The notes beneath the pieces are model-generated. The model searched no databases. It saw nothing but the letters and a program-made list of their open reading frames with translations, and was not told where the DNA came from. Both the position numbers and the translations under genes were made by a program. A stretch of DNA of 34,971 nt, from assembly GCA_002457075.1 (NCBI GenBank), contig NTKQ01000008.1, positions 1-34,971 of the forward strand. Direction: 5' to 3'. Below, in pieces: positions 7,834 through 16,083 of the stretch. The stretch comes from Cryomorphaceae bacterium MED-G11. GTDB lineage: Bacteria; Bacteroidota; Bacteroidia; Flavobacteriales; Flavobacteriaceae. How positions within the stretch are numbered: the stretch's first letter is position 1; the number at the start of each line of letters is the position of its first letter.

Positions 7834-8371
7834 TACCCAAAATTAAGTCTAACTCTGAGTTCATTGGAATCTTTTGACCAGGAAAAATTTTTTCACCTTG
7901 ATATAATACATCTAAGACCATATCCTTTCCAATATCATCAATATAATTATACTCTTTCACTTGAAAACCTAAAGCCGTGAGGATTGATTCTGCATTTCTT
8001 TTAGTAATCTGAATTACATTTGGCAATGAGACCTTTTGAAAATTCTGAGGATTTACATTAAGATAAATTTTTCTATTCTTTTTAACTAATTCAAGTCCTT
8101 TGGGAATTTGAGAAATTATTGAATAATTAGGAATTTCAATAAAAAATTTAGAAGAATCTAAAACTTCATATTTAAGTTTATTGTCATCAAGAACACTTAT
8201 TGCTCTGTCTAGTTTCATGCCAGATAAATCAGGAACTTTTATGTAAGTATTATGTTTTGTATAGATTTTTAAAGAGTTATAAACTATGAAGAATACAATA
8301 AAAATAGTTGATAGCATTAAAATAATATGCTTGATTAATGATTTACTTTTAAAGTGATCTAAAATTTTCAT
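7820..8371 (-). CDS. Membrane-anchored PASTA domain protein
   Basis: A 183-residue protein with a short cytoplasmic N-terminus, one transmembrane helix at about 14-36, and two PASTA domains outside (about 43-108, starting IKVPDLSGMKLDRAISVL, and about 113-180, starting VSLPNVIQITKRNAESIL). PASTA domains bind muropeptides or beta-lactams in kinases and penicillin-binding proteins; here neither catalytic part is present. A role in sensing or binding the cell wall is inferred only from the domain. It lies head-to-head with ddl, whose product makes D-Ala-D-Ala for the same wall, and upstream of rluD with a 14-base overlap. Confidence 0.88.
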   Translation of the reverse strand: MKILDHFKSKSLIKHIILMLSTIFIVFFIVYNSLKIYTKHNTYIKVPDLSGMKLDRAISVLDDNKLKYEVLDSSKFFIEIPNYSIISQIPKGLELVKKNRKIYLNVNPQNFQKVSLPNVIQITKRNAESILTALGFQVKEYNYIDDIGKDMVLDVLYQGEKIFPGQKIPMNSELDLILGNGKR

Positions 8372-8405
8372 TTCAATAATTTTATGTAAATATACTAAGA
8401 CATAA

Positions 8406-8434
8406 TTGTCTTTTATTATAATGAGTTACATTTG
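8406..8434 (+). promoter_or_regulatory. Putative ddl-coaD promoter (-33 TTG, -7 TACATTTG)
   Basis: TTG at 8406-8408, an 18-base spacer and TACATTTG at 8427-8434 form a complete Bacteroidota-type promoter. The box ends eight bases before the ddl ATG at 8443, so the 5' leader would be about zero to four bases. Confidence 0.65.
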
Positions 8435-8442
8435 AAAATAAT

Positions 8443-9411
8443 ATGAAAAATATTGCAGTTGTTTTTGGTGGATATTCTTCTGAATATGATGTGTCAGTCA
8501 AAAGCGCGAAATTTATTTATGATAATTTAAAAGATAATTCTGATTGGAATATTTATGAAATCTGTATTTCAAAAAAAGAAAAAACTGTAAAATTTAAAGA
8601 AAGAATATTTGATTTAGATTATCAGAATTTTTCTTTTGAGATAGATGGAATCATTATTAAGCCTGATGCAGTATTTAATATCATTCACGGAGATCCTGGA
8701 GAAAATGGGGTTTTAGCTGAAATTTTAGAAAAAAATCAAATTCCACAGACTGGATGTGATAATTATGTTTCACAATTAACTTTCAATAAGAAAAAGTTTA
8801 TTGAATTTGTAGATAATCTGGACATTCCTTGTGCAAAACAAATTCTTCTAAAAAAGAAAGAAATGATTGATATTGAAAAAATAATAGAAACGATTAAACT
8901 TCCATGTATTGTTAAACCTAATAACGGAGGAAGCAGCATCGGTGTATCTAAAGTTAATTATATAGACGAACTAGAAAATAAAATTAAAATTGCTTTTAAT
9001 GAGGATAATCAAGTTTTAATAGAGACTTTCCTTGAGGGTCAAGAAGTTTCTGTTGGAGTTATTAATAGAAATGGAAAAAGAATAATCCTTCCCATAACAG
9101 AGATTATAAGTGAAAATGAACTTTTTGATTATAATGCAAAATATTTAGGTGAGTCCCAAGAAATAACTCCAGGTAATATTTCAAAGGAATCTGAAGCATT
9201 GATTCATAAATATATTGCTAAAATTTATGATAATATTGAGTTAAATGGAATAACTAGATCAGAGTTTATAATTGTAAATCAAATTCCACATATTCTTGAA
9301 ACAAATACAATTCCTGGGTTTACTAAGCAAAGTATTATACCTCAGCAAATCGAAGTTCAAAAATTGTCAGTCAAAGAAGTTTTATGTAATCAAATAAAAT
9401 TAATTCTATAA
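8443..9411 (+). CDS. ddl: D-alanine--D-alanine ligase
   Basis: A 322-residue ATP-grasp enzyme joining two D-alanines for peptidoglycan precursors in the cytoplasm. Visible are the N-terminal VVFGGYSSEYDVSV loop, NIIHGDPGENG, the ATP-grasp lid PNNGGSSIGVSKV, EGQEVSVGV, and the metal/substrate site EFIIVNQIPHILETNTIPGFT. The usual RSDF-type segment appears as TRSEFII, as common in this phylum. The ATG gives the expected start right at the first beta-strand. It is followed after 20 bases by coaD on the same strand. Confidence 0.96.
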   Translation: MKNIAVVFGGYSSEYDVSVKSAKFIYDNLKDNSDWNIYEICISKKEKTVKFKERIFDLDYQNFSFEIDGIIIKPDAVFNIIHGDPGENGVLAEILEKNQIPQTGCDNYVSQLTFNKKKFIEFVDNLDIPCAKQILLKKKEMIDIEKIIETIKLPCIVKPNNGGSSIGVSKVNYIDELENKIKIAFNEDNQVLIETFLEGQEVSVGVINRNGKRIILPITEIISENELFDYNAKYLGESQEITPGNISKESEALIHKYIAKIYDNIELNGITRSEFIIVNQIPHILETNTIPGFTKQSIIPQQIEVQKLSVKEVLCNQIKLIL

Positions 9412-9431
9412 ATTATAATTAAATTTAACGT

Positions 9432-9884
9432 ATGAAAAGAGCAGTATTTCCTGGATCTTTTGACCCTGTAACAATAGGTCATCAAGATATAGTTAACAGA
9501 GGTCTTAAGATTTTTGATGAAATTATTATAGGTGTAGGAGAAAATACAGATAAAAAATATATGTTTTCAAGTAATGAAAGATTTGATTTTGTATCTAAAA
9601 CATTTGAAGCTGATACAAAGGTTCTCATTAAGACTTATGATGGCCTTACAGTAGATTTTTGTAAAAAAAATAATGCTGAATTTATTATAAGAGGATTAAG
9701 AAATCCAGCTGACTTTGAATTTGAAAAGAGTATTGCTCTTACCAACAGAGAGATGACAGGAATTGAAACTGTATTTTTTCTAACATCTCCCAAGAATTCC
9801 TATATAAGTAGCAGTATCGTTCGTGACCTTATAAAAAATAAAGGTGATTATAAGTTATTTATTCCTAAAGAGATTACTATCTAG
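9432..9884 (+). CDS. coaD: Phosphopantetheine adenylyltransferase
   Basis: A 150-residue nucleotidyltransferase that converts 4'-phosphopantetheine and ATP to dephospho-CoA, the penultimate step of CoA synthesis. Motifs are the N-terminal FPGSFDPVTIGH (TxGH ATP site), IIRGLRNPADFEFE and the C-terminal ISSSIVRDL. The length is standard. It is second in the ddl-coaD unit. The last 30 bases overlap the 3' end of the convergent Nudix gene, the longest convergent overlap in this window. Confidence 0.97.
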   Translation: MKRAVFPGSFDPVTIGHQDIVNRGLKIFDEIIIGVGENTDKKYMFSSNERFDFVSKTFEADTKVLIKTYDGLTVDFCKKNNAEFIIRGLRNPADFEFEKSIALTNREMTGIETVFFLTSPKNSYISSSIVRDLIKNKGDYKLFIPKEITI

Positions 9885-10475
9885 AACCTCCAATACAATT
9901 ATTCTAATATTTTCAAAGGCATCATTTAAAAAATCTTTAATTCCATCTTTTGGAATCCATTCAGTTTTTAATATACCTTCTTCAATTTGAGGTTGAAGTT
10001 GACCAGTATAATTAGTTGACATTCTAAACCAATAGGTTTTCTTTAATCTGAATCTTTTACCTTTTTTAAAAATATGATACGTTTCAGATAACTGGTTTTG
10101 AACAATTAAATCTGCTACTCCAGTTTCCTCGGTGACTTCTCTTTTTGCTGCATCAATTATCAGTTCATTTTTTTCAACTCCACCTTTAGGAAGATCCCAC
10201 TTATTATTTCTAAAAATAAACAAAAGTTTATTATCTGTTCTTTCAACTAAACCACCTGCTGCCTCAATAACAGGAAATTGTTTTATAAACGTTTTCCAAA
10301 GTTTGTCCATATTTTTATGGTATAAATAGACTTTAGTGTTTTTAGTTGACTTTAGTGCTTTAATTATTTGACCTGCATTTGAATATTTAATGAACATAAA
10401 TGGTTCAGAATCTGAAAATTCTTGAATCTCATTTGTAAGAATTAAAGGCTTTTGGTTAAAGAAAACTTTATACAT
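9855..10475 (-). CDS. Nudix hydrolase
   Basis: A 206-residue protein with a complete Nudix box at residues 98-120: G98, E104, R112, E113, E116, E117 and G119 fit GX5EX7REUXEEXGU. The preceding WDLPKGGVE is also typical. About 70 residues before the domain are unassigned, with MYKVFFNQKPLILT at the start. The enzyme hydrolyses a nucleoside diphosphate linked to another group; the substrate is unknown. The gene is divergent to pyrE with eight bases between the two ATGs, so its promoter must lie inside pyrE coding sequence; no exact TAnnTTTG was found there. Confidence 0.9.
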   Translation of the reverse strand: MYKVFFNQKPLILTNEIQEFSDSEPFMFIKYSNAGQIIKALKSTKNTKVYLYHKNMDKLWKTFIKQFPVIEAAGGLVERTDNKLLFIFRNNKWDLPKGGVEKNELIIDAAKREVTEETGVADLIVQNQLSETYHIFKKGKRFRLKKTYWFRMSTNYTGQLQPQIEEGILKTEWIPKDGIKDFLNDAFENIRIIVLEVLDSNLFRNK

Positions 10476-10478
10476 TTG
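10471..10478 (+). promoter_or_regulatory. Putative -7 element of pyrE
   Basis: TACATTTG is an exact TAnnTTTG and overlaps the start codon of the divergent Nudix gene. It ends five bases before the pyrE ATG, predicting a leaderless mRNA. A TTTG at 10451-10454 could be the -33 element with a 16-base spacer, slightly short. Confidence 0.55.
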
Positions 10479-10483
10479 TAATA

Positions 10484-11122
10484 ATGGTATTAGACAAAAA
10501 AGTTGCAGAGCAAACTATAAATTATCTCACACAAATTAATGCAATTAAATTAAATACCAAAAATCCTTTTACTTGGACAAGTGGAATTAAATCTCCTATT
10601 TATTGTGATAATAGGTTAATATTATCATATCCTAATGTAAGAAAGTTTATTGCAGATGAAATGACAGATATTGTTAAAAATCTTTATGGAGAAAAAATAT
10701 CCATAGCAGGAGTTGCAACAGGAGCAATAGCAATTGGAGCTATGATAGCTGAAAGATTAAATTTACCATATGCATACGTCAGGCCAGAACCTAAGGGACA
10801 TGGACTTAAAAATCAGATTGAAGGAAATATTAATGAAGGATCTAGTATCGTGGTCATTGAAGACCTAATTAGTACTGGAAAGAGCAGCTTAAATGCAATT
10901 AATGCATTAAAGTCTGAAGGATATAATGTAATGGGAATGTTGTCAATTTTTTCTTATAATTTTCAGTTTGCAAATAAAAAATTTGAACAGGAAAATATTT
11001 CAATTAATTCATTATCCGACTACAACTCATTAGTCGAAAAAATTGAATCTGAAGGTTCACTTAGTAAAACCGAGATAAATAGGCTGAAAAAATGGAGAGA
11101 AGATCCTAAAATCTGGAAATAG
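10484..11122 (+). CDS. pyrE: Orotate phosphoribosyltransferase
   Basis: A 212-residue enzyme of de novo pyrimidine synthesis that joins orotate and PRPP to make OMP. The N-terminal QINAIKLNTKNPFTWTSGIKSPIYCDNR is the characteristic substrate region. GVATGAIAIGAMIAERL and AYVRPEPKGHG hold the flexible loop residues. VVIEDLISTGKSS is the PRPP-binding motif. The start agrees with the usual N-terminus of relatives in this phylum. The stop is followed after one base by the stop of convergent birA. Confidence 0.96.
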   Translation: MVLDKKVAEQTINYLTQINAIKLNTKNPFTWTSGIKSPIYCDNRLILSYPNVRKFIADEMTDIVKNLYGEKISIAGVATGAIAIGAMIAERLNLPYAYVRPEPKGHGLKNQIEGNINEGSSIVVIEDLISTGKSSLNAINALKSEGYNVMGMLSIFSYNFQFANKKFEQENISINSLSDYNSLVEKIESEGSLSKTEINRLKKWREDPKIWK

Positions 11123-11123
11123 A

Positions 11124-11852
11124 TTAAATAATTATTTTAATATCTCCGTAGCTATAATTAGCGATTCCTAATGACTCAATATCTACTTTGATTTGTCCAT
11201 TATTTAAAACCTTAATAACTTTTCCTTTTACTTTTTTTCCTCCTAAAAGAAAATCACATCCATTAAGACCATATAAGTTTTTATGATAATCCTTAGAAAG
11301 TTCTTCTACATTATTAATCTTAGATAAGTAAAATTTATAATTATTAATTAATTCATCTAAAACGACATTCACAGAAAATTCATTATTAGACAATTTTTTT
11401 AGGGAAATAGCATTTAGTGAATTCTTAAATAGAATTTGATTAATATTTATACCTGTTCCAATGATTGATGAATGAATTTTATTTGATCTTAAGGTATTCT
11501 CAATTAATATTCCAGAAATTTTCTTATCTCCTGACAAAATGTCGTTGGGCCATTTAATTATTGTTTGATCAGGAACAAATTTCCTTATGGTTTTTAATAC
11601 CGATAAACAAACAGCATAATTTATAGAGTATACAAGTTCTGGAGAAATCTTTGGAAAAACAAAGTATAATGAGCAAAGAAGGTTTTTACCATAGCTTGAA
11701 TACCATCTTTTAGTAAGTTGTCCTCTTCCACCATATTGATATTTTGCAGATACAATATCTCCACTTGTTATTTTTTTTGATTTAATTAACATCTTTACTT
11801 TGTCATTTGTTGACCGAGTGGCATTAACTTTGATTATCTTAATAGTAGACAT
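11124..11852 (-). CDS. birA: Biotin--[acetyl-CoA-carboxylase] ligase
   Basis: A 242-residue protein of the class I type without an N-terminal DNA-binding domain, so no repressor function is expected. The biotin/ATP site shows GGRGQLTKRWYSSYGKNLL and the KWPNDILSGDKKISGILIE strand that contains the adenylate-binding lysine. A small C-terminal beta domain (GKKVKGKVIKVLNNGQIKVD) is present. The enzyme attaches biotin to the carboxylase carrier protein. The gene is divergent from rsfS with 38 bases between the starts, and its stop nearly touches that of pyrE. Confidence 0.93.
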   Translation of the reverse strand: MSTIKIIKVNATRSTNDKVKMLIKSKKITSGDIVSAKYQYGGRGQLTKRWYSSYGKNLLCSLYFVFPKISPELVYSINYAVCLSVLKTIRKFVPDQTIIKWPNDILSGDKKISGILIENTLRSNKIHSSIIGTGININQILFKNSLNAISLKKLSNNEFSVNVVLDELINNYKFYLSKINNVEELSKDYHKNLYGLNGCDFLLGGKKVKGKVIKVLNNGQIKVDIESLGIANYSYGDIKIII

Positions 11853-11866
11853 GTTATTAAAAGTAA

Positions 11867-11874
11867 TAAATTTG
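11867..11874 (+). promoter_or_regulatory. Putative -7 element of rsfS-ftsH-cdsA-psd operon
   Basis: TAAATTTG matches TAnnTTTG exactly and ends 16 bases before the rsfS ATG. A -33 TTG at normal spacing is not seen. It lies in the 38-base gap to the divergent birA. Confidence 0.55.
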
Positions 11875-11890
11875 AAAAAAGAAAAGATTA

Positions 11891-12262
11891 ATGGTGAAGG
11901 CTAAATCAAAAGAGACTAAATTAATTGATGAGATTTTATTTAGTATTGACGATGTAAAAGGTGTTGACATAAACTTAATGGATCTTACAAAGATAAATAA
12001 TACAGTTTGTGGCTTTTTTATTATTTGTACTGGAACATCAAATACTCACGTATCTGCTATTTCAAACTCAATTAAGAGGCATGTAAGTAAGAAATTAAAG
12101 GAAAAACCATTTAGCACTGAAGGAACTGAAAATCAAGAATGGGTATTAATTGATTATGTGGATGTGGTTGTTCATATTTTTCAAAGAAACATAAGAGAAT
12201 ATTATGATATTGAGAACCTTTGGGGAGATGCTAAAATAACAAATGTTAAATCAAAAGCTTAA
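11891..12262 (+). CDS. rsfS: Ribosomal silencing factor RsfS
   Basis: A 123-residue member of the RsfS/Iojap (DUF143) family. FFIICTGTSNTHVSAISNSI, EGTENQEWVLIDYVDVVVHIF and the FQRNIREYYDIENLWGDA end are diagnostic. The protein binds uL14 and blocks joining of ribosomal subunits when nutrients are short. It is the first gene of a five-gene plus-strand unit; ftsH follows after three bases. The pairing of rsfS and ftsH is familiar from flavobacterial genomes. Confidence 0.95.
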   Translation: MVKAKSKETKLIDEILFSIDDVKGVDINLMDLTKINNTVCGFFIICTGTSNTHVSAISNSIKRHVSKKLKEKPFSTEGTENQEWVLIDYVDVVVHIFQRNIREYYDIENLWGDAKITNVKSKA

Positions 12263-12265
12263 TTA

Positions 12266-14191
12266 ATGGCTAATAAGAAAAAGAATAATAAATCAAAAAT
12301 TAACATCTATTGGTTCTATGCATCAATAGTTTTTTTCATACTAAGTATTGGACTTTTAGGTGGAGATGCTGGAATTCAGAATACACAGCCTACAGATATT
12401 TCATCTTTTGAAAATTATCTGAGAAATGGTGATATAGAAAAAGTTTCCATTATCAATCAGAGATATGCAAGAATTACATTAAATGAAAATGCGCTAGATA
12501 AAGATATCCACAAAAGAGCAAAATCTAAAAACTTTTTAGGACAAGATAATTTAGCAGGTCCTCATTACCAATTTGAAATAGGAACTCCCGAATTATTTGA
12601 AACAAAGCTTCAAGATATCAGAGATTCAGAAAATCTAAACTTTTCTGTTGAGTTTTTAACAATGGAAAACAGATGGTTAGATGTATTATTAGGCTTTCTT
12701 CCCATAATTATTATTATAGGTGTCTGGATATTTTTAATGAGAAGAATGTCTGGAGGAGGAGGAGGTGCAGGAGGTCAAATATTCAATATTGGTAAATCTA
12801 AAGCAAAATTATTTGATCAAAATACAGATGTTAAAGTCACATTTAAAGATGTAGCTGGGTTATTAGGTGCAAAAGAAGAAGTTCAAGAAATTGTTGATTT
12901 TCTTAAGAATCCAAAAAAATATACGATTTTAGGTGGGAAAATTCCTAAGGGTGCATTATTGGTTGGAGCACCTGGAACTGGTAAAACACTATTAGCTAAA
13001 GCAGTAGCAGGTGAAGCTAAAGTTCCATTCTTTTCTCTTTCAGGATCTGATTTTGTAGAAATGTTTGTTGGTGTAGGAGCTTCAAGAGTTAGAGATTTAT
13101 TTAAACAGGCAAAAGATAAATCTCCTTCAATTATTTTTATTGATGAGATTGATGCAATCGGAAGAGCTAGAGGAAGAAATAATATGACTGGATCTAATGA
13201 TGAAAGAGAGAATACCTTAAATCAACTCCTTACTGAAATGGATGGATTTGGAACAGATACAAATGTTATAGTAGTTGCAGCTACAAATAGAGCTGATGTA
13301 CTTGATAAAGCATTGATGAGAGCTGGAAGATTTGATAGACAAATCTTTGTAGACTTACCAGACTTGAATGAAAGAAGAGAGATTTTTAAAGTTCATTTAA
13401 AACCTTTAAAAAAGAGTAGAGGTCTTGATGTTGAATTTTTAGCTAAACAAACTCCTGGTTTTTCTGGAGCTGATATTGCCAATGTCTGTAACGAGGCTGC
13501 TTTAATTGCAGCAAGAAATGATAAAAAATCTGTTGGAAAGCAAGACTTTTTAGATGCTGTTGACAGAATTGTAGGAGGTCTTGAGAAAAAAAATAAAATA
13601 ATTTCAAAAGAAGAAAAAAATACAATAGCATTTCATGAAGCTGGTCATGCAATAGTAAGTTGGCTTCTTGAGCATGCTGCTCCCCTTGTGAAGGTTACTA
13701 TAGTTCCTAGAGGTCAATCTTTAGGTGCCGCTTGGTATCTTCCAGAGGAAAGAATGATTGTAAGAACTGAACAAATGCTCGACGAAATGTGTGCCACTCT
13801 AGGAGGACGAGCTGCAGAAAAAATTATGTTTAATAAAATCTCAACCGGAGCTTTAAGTGATTTGGAAAAAGTAACAAAGCAAGCTAGAGCGATTGTTTCT
13901 GTATACGGTCTAAATGACAAAATTGGAAATATTACATATTACGATTCAAGTGGACAAGGTGATTATAATTTTACCAAACCTTATTCTGAAGAAACAGCTA
14001 GAAAAATTGATGAAGAAATTTCTTTAATTATTGAAAAGCAATACAAAAGAGCTTGTATGATTCTAAAAAAGAATAAAACTAAATTATCAACTTTAGCATC
14101 AAGATTACTTGAAAAAGAGGTTATTTTTAAAGAAGATCTCGTTAAAATACTTGGAGAAAGACCTTACATTAAAGAAGAAATTAAAGATTAA
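12266..14191 (+). CDS. ftsH: ATP-dependent zinc metalloprotease FtsH
   Basis: A 641-residue membrane protease for quality control of membrane and regulatory proteins. Transmembrane helices are at about 14-32 and 138-158 with a periplasmic domain between them. A glycine-rich linker ([10 protein letters not shown]) comes before the AAA+ domain. Walker A is GAPGTGKT at 234-241, Walker B is IIFIDEID at 289-296, and the second region of homology includes [18 protein letters not shown]. The zinc site HEAGH is at 457-461. Family context includes substrates such as LpxC in Gram-negative bacteria; none is shown here. Full length, no anomaly. Confidence 0.98.
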   Translation: MANKKKNNKSKINIYWFYASIVFFILSIGLLGGDAGIQNTQPTDISSFENYLRNGDIEKVSIINQRYARITLNENALDKDIHKRAKSKNFLGQDNLAGPHYQFEIGTPELFETKLQDIRDSENLNFSVEFLTMENRWLDVLLGFLPIIIIIGVWIFLMRRMSGGGGGAGGQIFNIGKSKAKLFDQNTDVKVTFKDVAGLLGAKEEVQEIVDFLKNPKKYTILGGKIPKGALLVGAPGTGKTLLAKAVAGEAKVPFFSLSGSDFVEMFVGVGASRVRDLFKQAKDKSPSIIFIDEIDAIGRARGRNNMTGSNDERENTLNQLLTEMDGFGTDTNVIVVAATNRADVLDKALMRAGRFDRQIFVDLPDLNERREIFKVHLKPLKKSRGLDVEFLAKQTPGFSGADIANVCNEAALIAARNDKKSVGKQDFLDAVDRIVGGLEKKNKIISKEEKNTIAFHEAGHAIVSWLLEHAAPLVKVTIVPRGQSLGAAWYLPEERMIVRTEQMLDEMCATLGGRAAEKIMFNKISTGALSDLEKVTKQARAIVSVYGLNDKIGNITYYDSSGQGDYNFTKPYSEETARKIDEEISLIIEKQYKRACMILKKNKTKLSTLASRLLEKEVIFKEDLVKILGERPYIKEEIKD

Positions 14192-14196
14192 CTATT

Positions 14197-14778
14197 TTGG
14201 GATTCTGGGACTTTTTTAGGAATAAAAAAAATGATGATTCAAATGAAATTGAGTCTCCTATTTATAAAGATGATTCCAACGATATAATATTTGCAAAAAA
14301 TTTTACTAGTTCAGGAGGCCGATTTACTTTTATAGATGAAAAAAACTCTACAAATGAGATTTTTCAAAAAATAATTGAAGAAAATCAATGGAATTCGGAC
14401 AATGTTTGCTCACTTGATTCAAATCTTTCAAAAAATCTTGAAATTAGATTAATTAGAAAAATTGATAATGATAATGTCAAAGCTCTAGTCACAGAATGTG
14501 AGTTTTTATTATCTAATACAGGAAGAATATTAATTTGTAATAAACAGATTAAAAGTAATAGAATTGAAAATCTTCCACCTGTTGTTATAGTCCTTGCTAA
14601 ATCAAACCAATTTGTTTCAGACGTAAGTGAAGGAATGACAAAACTAAAAAAAAAGTATAAAGCTAATTTTCCTACTAATATTACTACTATTAACGTTAAA
14701 AATAAACTCAATGAAGATAATTTTTTGACCTATGGTAATAGTGCGAAAGATATTTATCTAATATTAAGTGATGATTAA
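14197..14778 (+). CDS. LUD domain protein (LutC/YkgG-like)
   Basis: A 193-residue protein of the LUD (DUF162) family, in which LutC-like proteins act in lactate oxidation together with LutA and LutB. Here no lutA or lutB partner is present, so a lactate role is not supported. Family segments are the N-terminal FWDFFRNKKN, ECEFLLSNTGRILI, LPPVVIVLAKSNQFVSDVSEGM and the C-terminal GNSAKDIYLIL. No ATG is available near the start: the likely start is TTG at 14197, giving MGFWDFF, five bases after the ftsH stop. An ATT at 14194 is a less likely choice. It overlaps cdsA by eight bases. Confidence 0.82.
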   Translation: MGFWDFFRNKKNDDSNEIESPIYKDDSNDIIFAKNFTSSGGRFTFIDEKNSTNEIFQKIIEENQWNSDNVCSLDSNLSKNLEIRLIRKIDNDNVKALVTECEFLLSNTGRILICNKQIKSNRIENLPPVVIVLAKSNQFVSDVSEGMTKLKKKYKANFPTNITTINVKNKLNEDNFLTYGNSAKDIYLILSDD

Positions 14779-15439
14779 TTTTCTCCCTAGATTAGTTACA
14801 GGCATTATCTATATTTTTCTTATTACAGGATCAATAATTCACAGCTTACAAAGTTTTGTTATAGTCTTTATTTTATTAACATTTTTAGCTATGTATGAGT
14901 CTCATGAATTATGGAGAAAAATTAAAATAAAAAATTCCAATAATAATTCAAAACAGTCTTTTATATATCGATTTCCTCAATATTTTGTATTTCAATCAAT
15001 GACTGTATTAATTCTAATTCCTTTCTCATTTGATGAGTTTTATAATCCATTTCCAATTTTATTAATATTCATATTAATATGGATAAGTGATACTATGTCA
15101 TATTTTTTTGGATCCTATTTTGGGAAAACTAAAATGAAAATTAAAGCATCACCTAATAAGACTTGGGAAGGTTTTATAGGAGGACTTTTATGTTCAATAA
15201 TTTTTAGTATAATTTCATTTACTTACATTCAAGAAATATATCCATTTTGGAAAACACTTTCTCTTGGTACCTTAATACCAGTTTTTGGACTATTTGGAGA
15301 TATTTATCAATCTCAAATCAAGAGGATGGCAGGTGTTAAAGATAGTGGTAAGATATTACCTGGTCATGGTGGAATTTTTGATAGACTTGATAGTGCAATG
15401 GGTGTTTCATATATAGTTTTAATAATTACATTAATCTAA
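14771..15439 (+). CDS. cdsA: Phosphatidate cytidylyltransferase
   Basis: A 222-residue integral membrane enzyme making CDP-diacylglycerol from phosphatidate and CTP. The C-terminal signature KRMAGVKDSGKILPGHGGIFDRLDS is complete, and SDTMSYFFGSYFGKTKM and SPNKTWEGFIGG are also present. About six hydrophobic segments are visible. It is shorter than common members (near 270-285 residues), mainly at the N-terminal end. The ATG at 14771 is chosen over an upstream GTG at 14768. It overlaps the LUD gene and shares one base with psd (TAATG), so these genes are translationally coupled. Confidence 0.95.
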   Translation: MINFLPRLVTGIIYIFLITGSIIHSLQSFVIVFILLTFLAMYESHELWRKIKIKNSNNNSKQSFIYRFPQYFVFQSMTVLILIPFSFDEFYNPFPILLIFILIWISDTMSYFFGSYFGKTKMKIKASPNKTWEGFIGGLLCSIIFSIISFTYIQEIYPFWKTLSLGTLIPVFGLFGDIYQSQIKRMAGVKDSGKILPGHGGIFDRLDSAMGVSYIVLIITLI

Positions 15440-16083
15440 TGTTTCATAAAGAAGGTTTTAAAATTATTGCTTTTAGCTTTTTAATGAGTGCCACATTGGT
15501 AATCTCATTTGAAATATTAATTAATTCTGAAAACATAAAAAATTTAGTTCAAATACTAACTTTAATTCAATTGTTATTGATTTTATGGTTTTTTAGAAAC
15601 CCTAAAAGAAATATTGTTAAGAACTCAGAATTGATATTAAGTCCAGCTGATGGAAAGATAGTAGTTGTAGATGAAGTAAATGAAAGTGAATTTTTTAAGG
15701 ACAAAAGAATTCAAGTATCAATCTTCTTATCCCCTTTAGATATTCATGTTAACAGGTATCCAGTATCTGGTGAAATTGTATATAGTAAACATCATACTGG
15801 AGATTATCTTGTTGCATGGCACCCAAAATCTTCACTTAAAAATGAAAGAACAACAGTAGTAATTAATAATAAAAAGTTTGGAGAAGTTTTGTATAGACAA
15901 ATAGCAGGGGCAGTTGCTAGAAGAATTGTAAACTATGCAACAACTAATACACTTATAGAGCAAGGAGAAGATTCTGGATTTATTAAGTTTGGATCAAGAG
16001 TTGATCTTTTCTTACCTCTAGAATCAGAAATTAAAGTTAAAGTTGGTGACAGGGTTTCGGGTGGAATGTCAGTAATTGTCTAA
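15439..16083 (+). CDS. psd: Phosphatidylserine decarboxylase proenzyme
   Basis: A 214-residue pyruvoyl enzyme of the short (archaeal/Bacteroidota-type) form that yields phosphatidylethanolamine. Two hydrophobic N-terminal helices are followed by PADGKIVVVDEV, SIFLSPLDIHVNRYP and HPKSSLKNERT. The self-cleavage site is Gly185-Ser186 in KFGSRVDLFLP, so Ser186 would become the pyruvoyl group of a 29-residue alpha chain. Directly downstream of cdsA, it continues the same phospholipid pathway; a phosphatidylserine synthase gene is not in the window. Its stop abuts the stop of convergent valS. Confidence 0.94.
   Translation: MFHKEGFKIIAFSFLMSATLVISFEILINSENIKNLVQILTLIQLLLILWFFRNPKRNIVKNSELILSPADGKIVVVDEVNESEFFKDKRIQVSIFLSPLDIHVNRYPVSGEIVYSKHHTGDYLVAWHPKSSLKNERTTVVINNKKFGEVLYRQIAGAVARRIVNYATTNTLIEQGEDSGFIKFGSRVDLFLPLESEIKVKVGDRVSGGMSVIV

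Noticed and set aside
11126-11137. Palindrome AAATAATTATTT at the pyrE/birA junction, considered as a bidirectional terminator
   Set aside because: It contains only A and T with no loop, so its hairpin would be very weak; such sequences are expected by chance here.
13714-13920. Antisense open frame of 68 codons inside ftsH, with another at 13443-13652
   Set aside because: No recognisable domain; they lie opposite the highly conserved ftsH coding sequence and are explained as shadows.
14385-14711. 108-codon hydrophobic minus-strand frame across the LUD gene
   Set aside because: Hydrophobicity comes from reading antisense AT-rich codons; the LUD frame has family motifs and is in operon phase.
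14197-14778. Lactate utilisation (lut) system
   Set aside because: Only the LUD protein is present; no LutA or LutB iron-sulfur partner is nearby, and the context is ftsH-cdsA.
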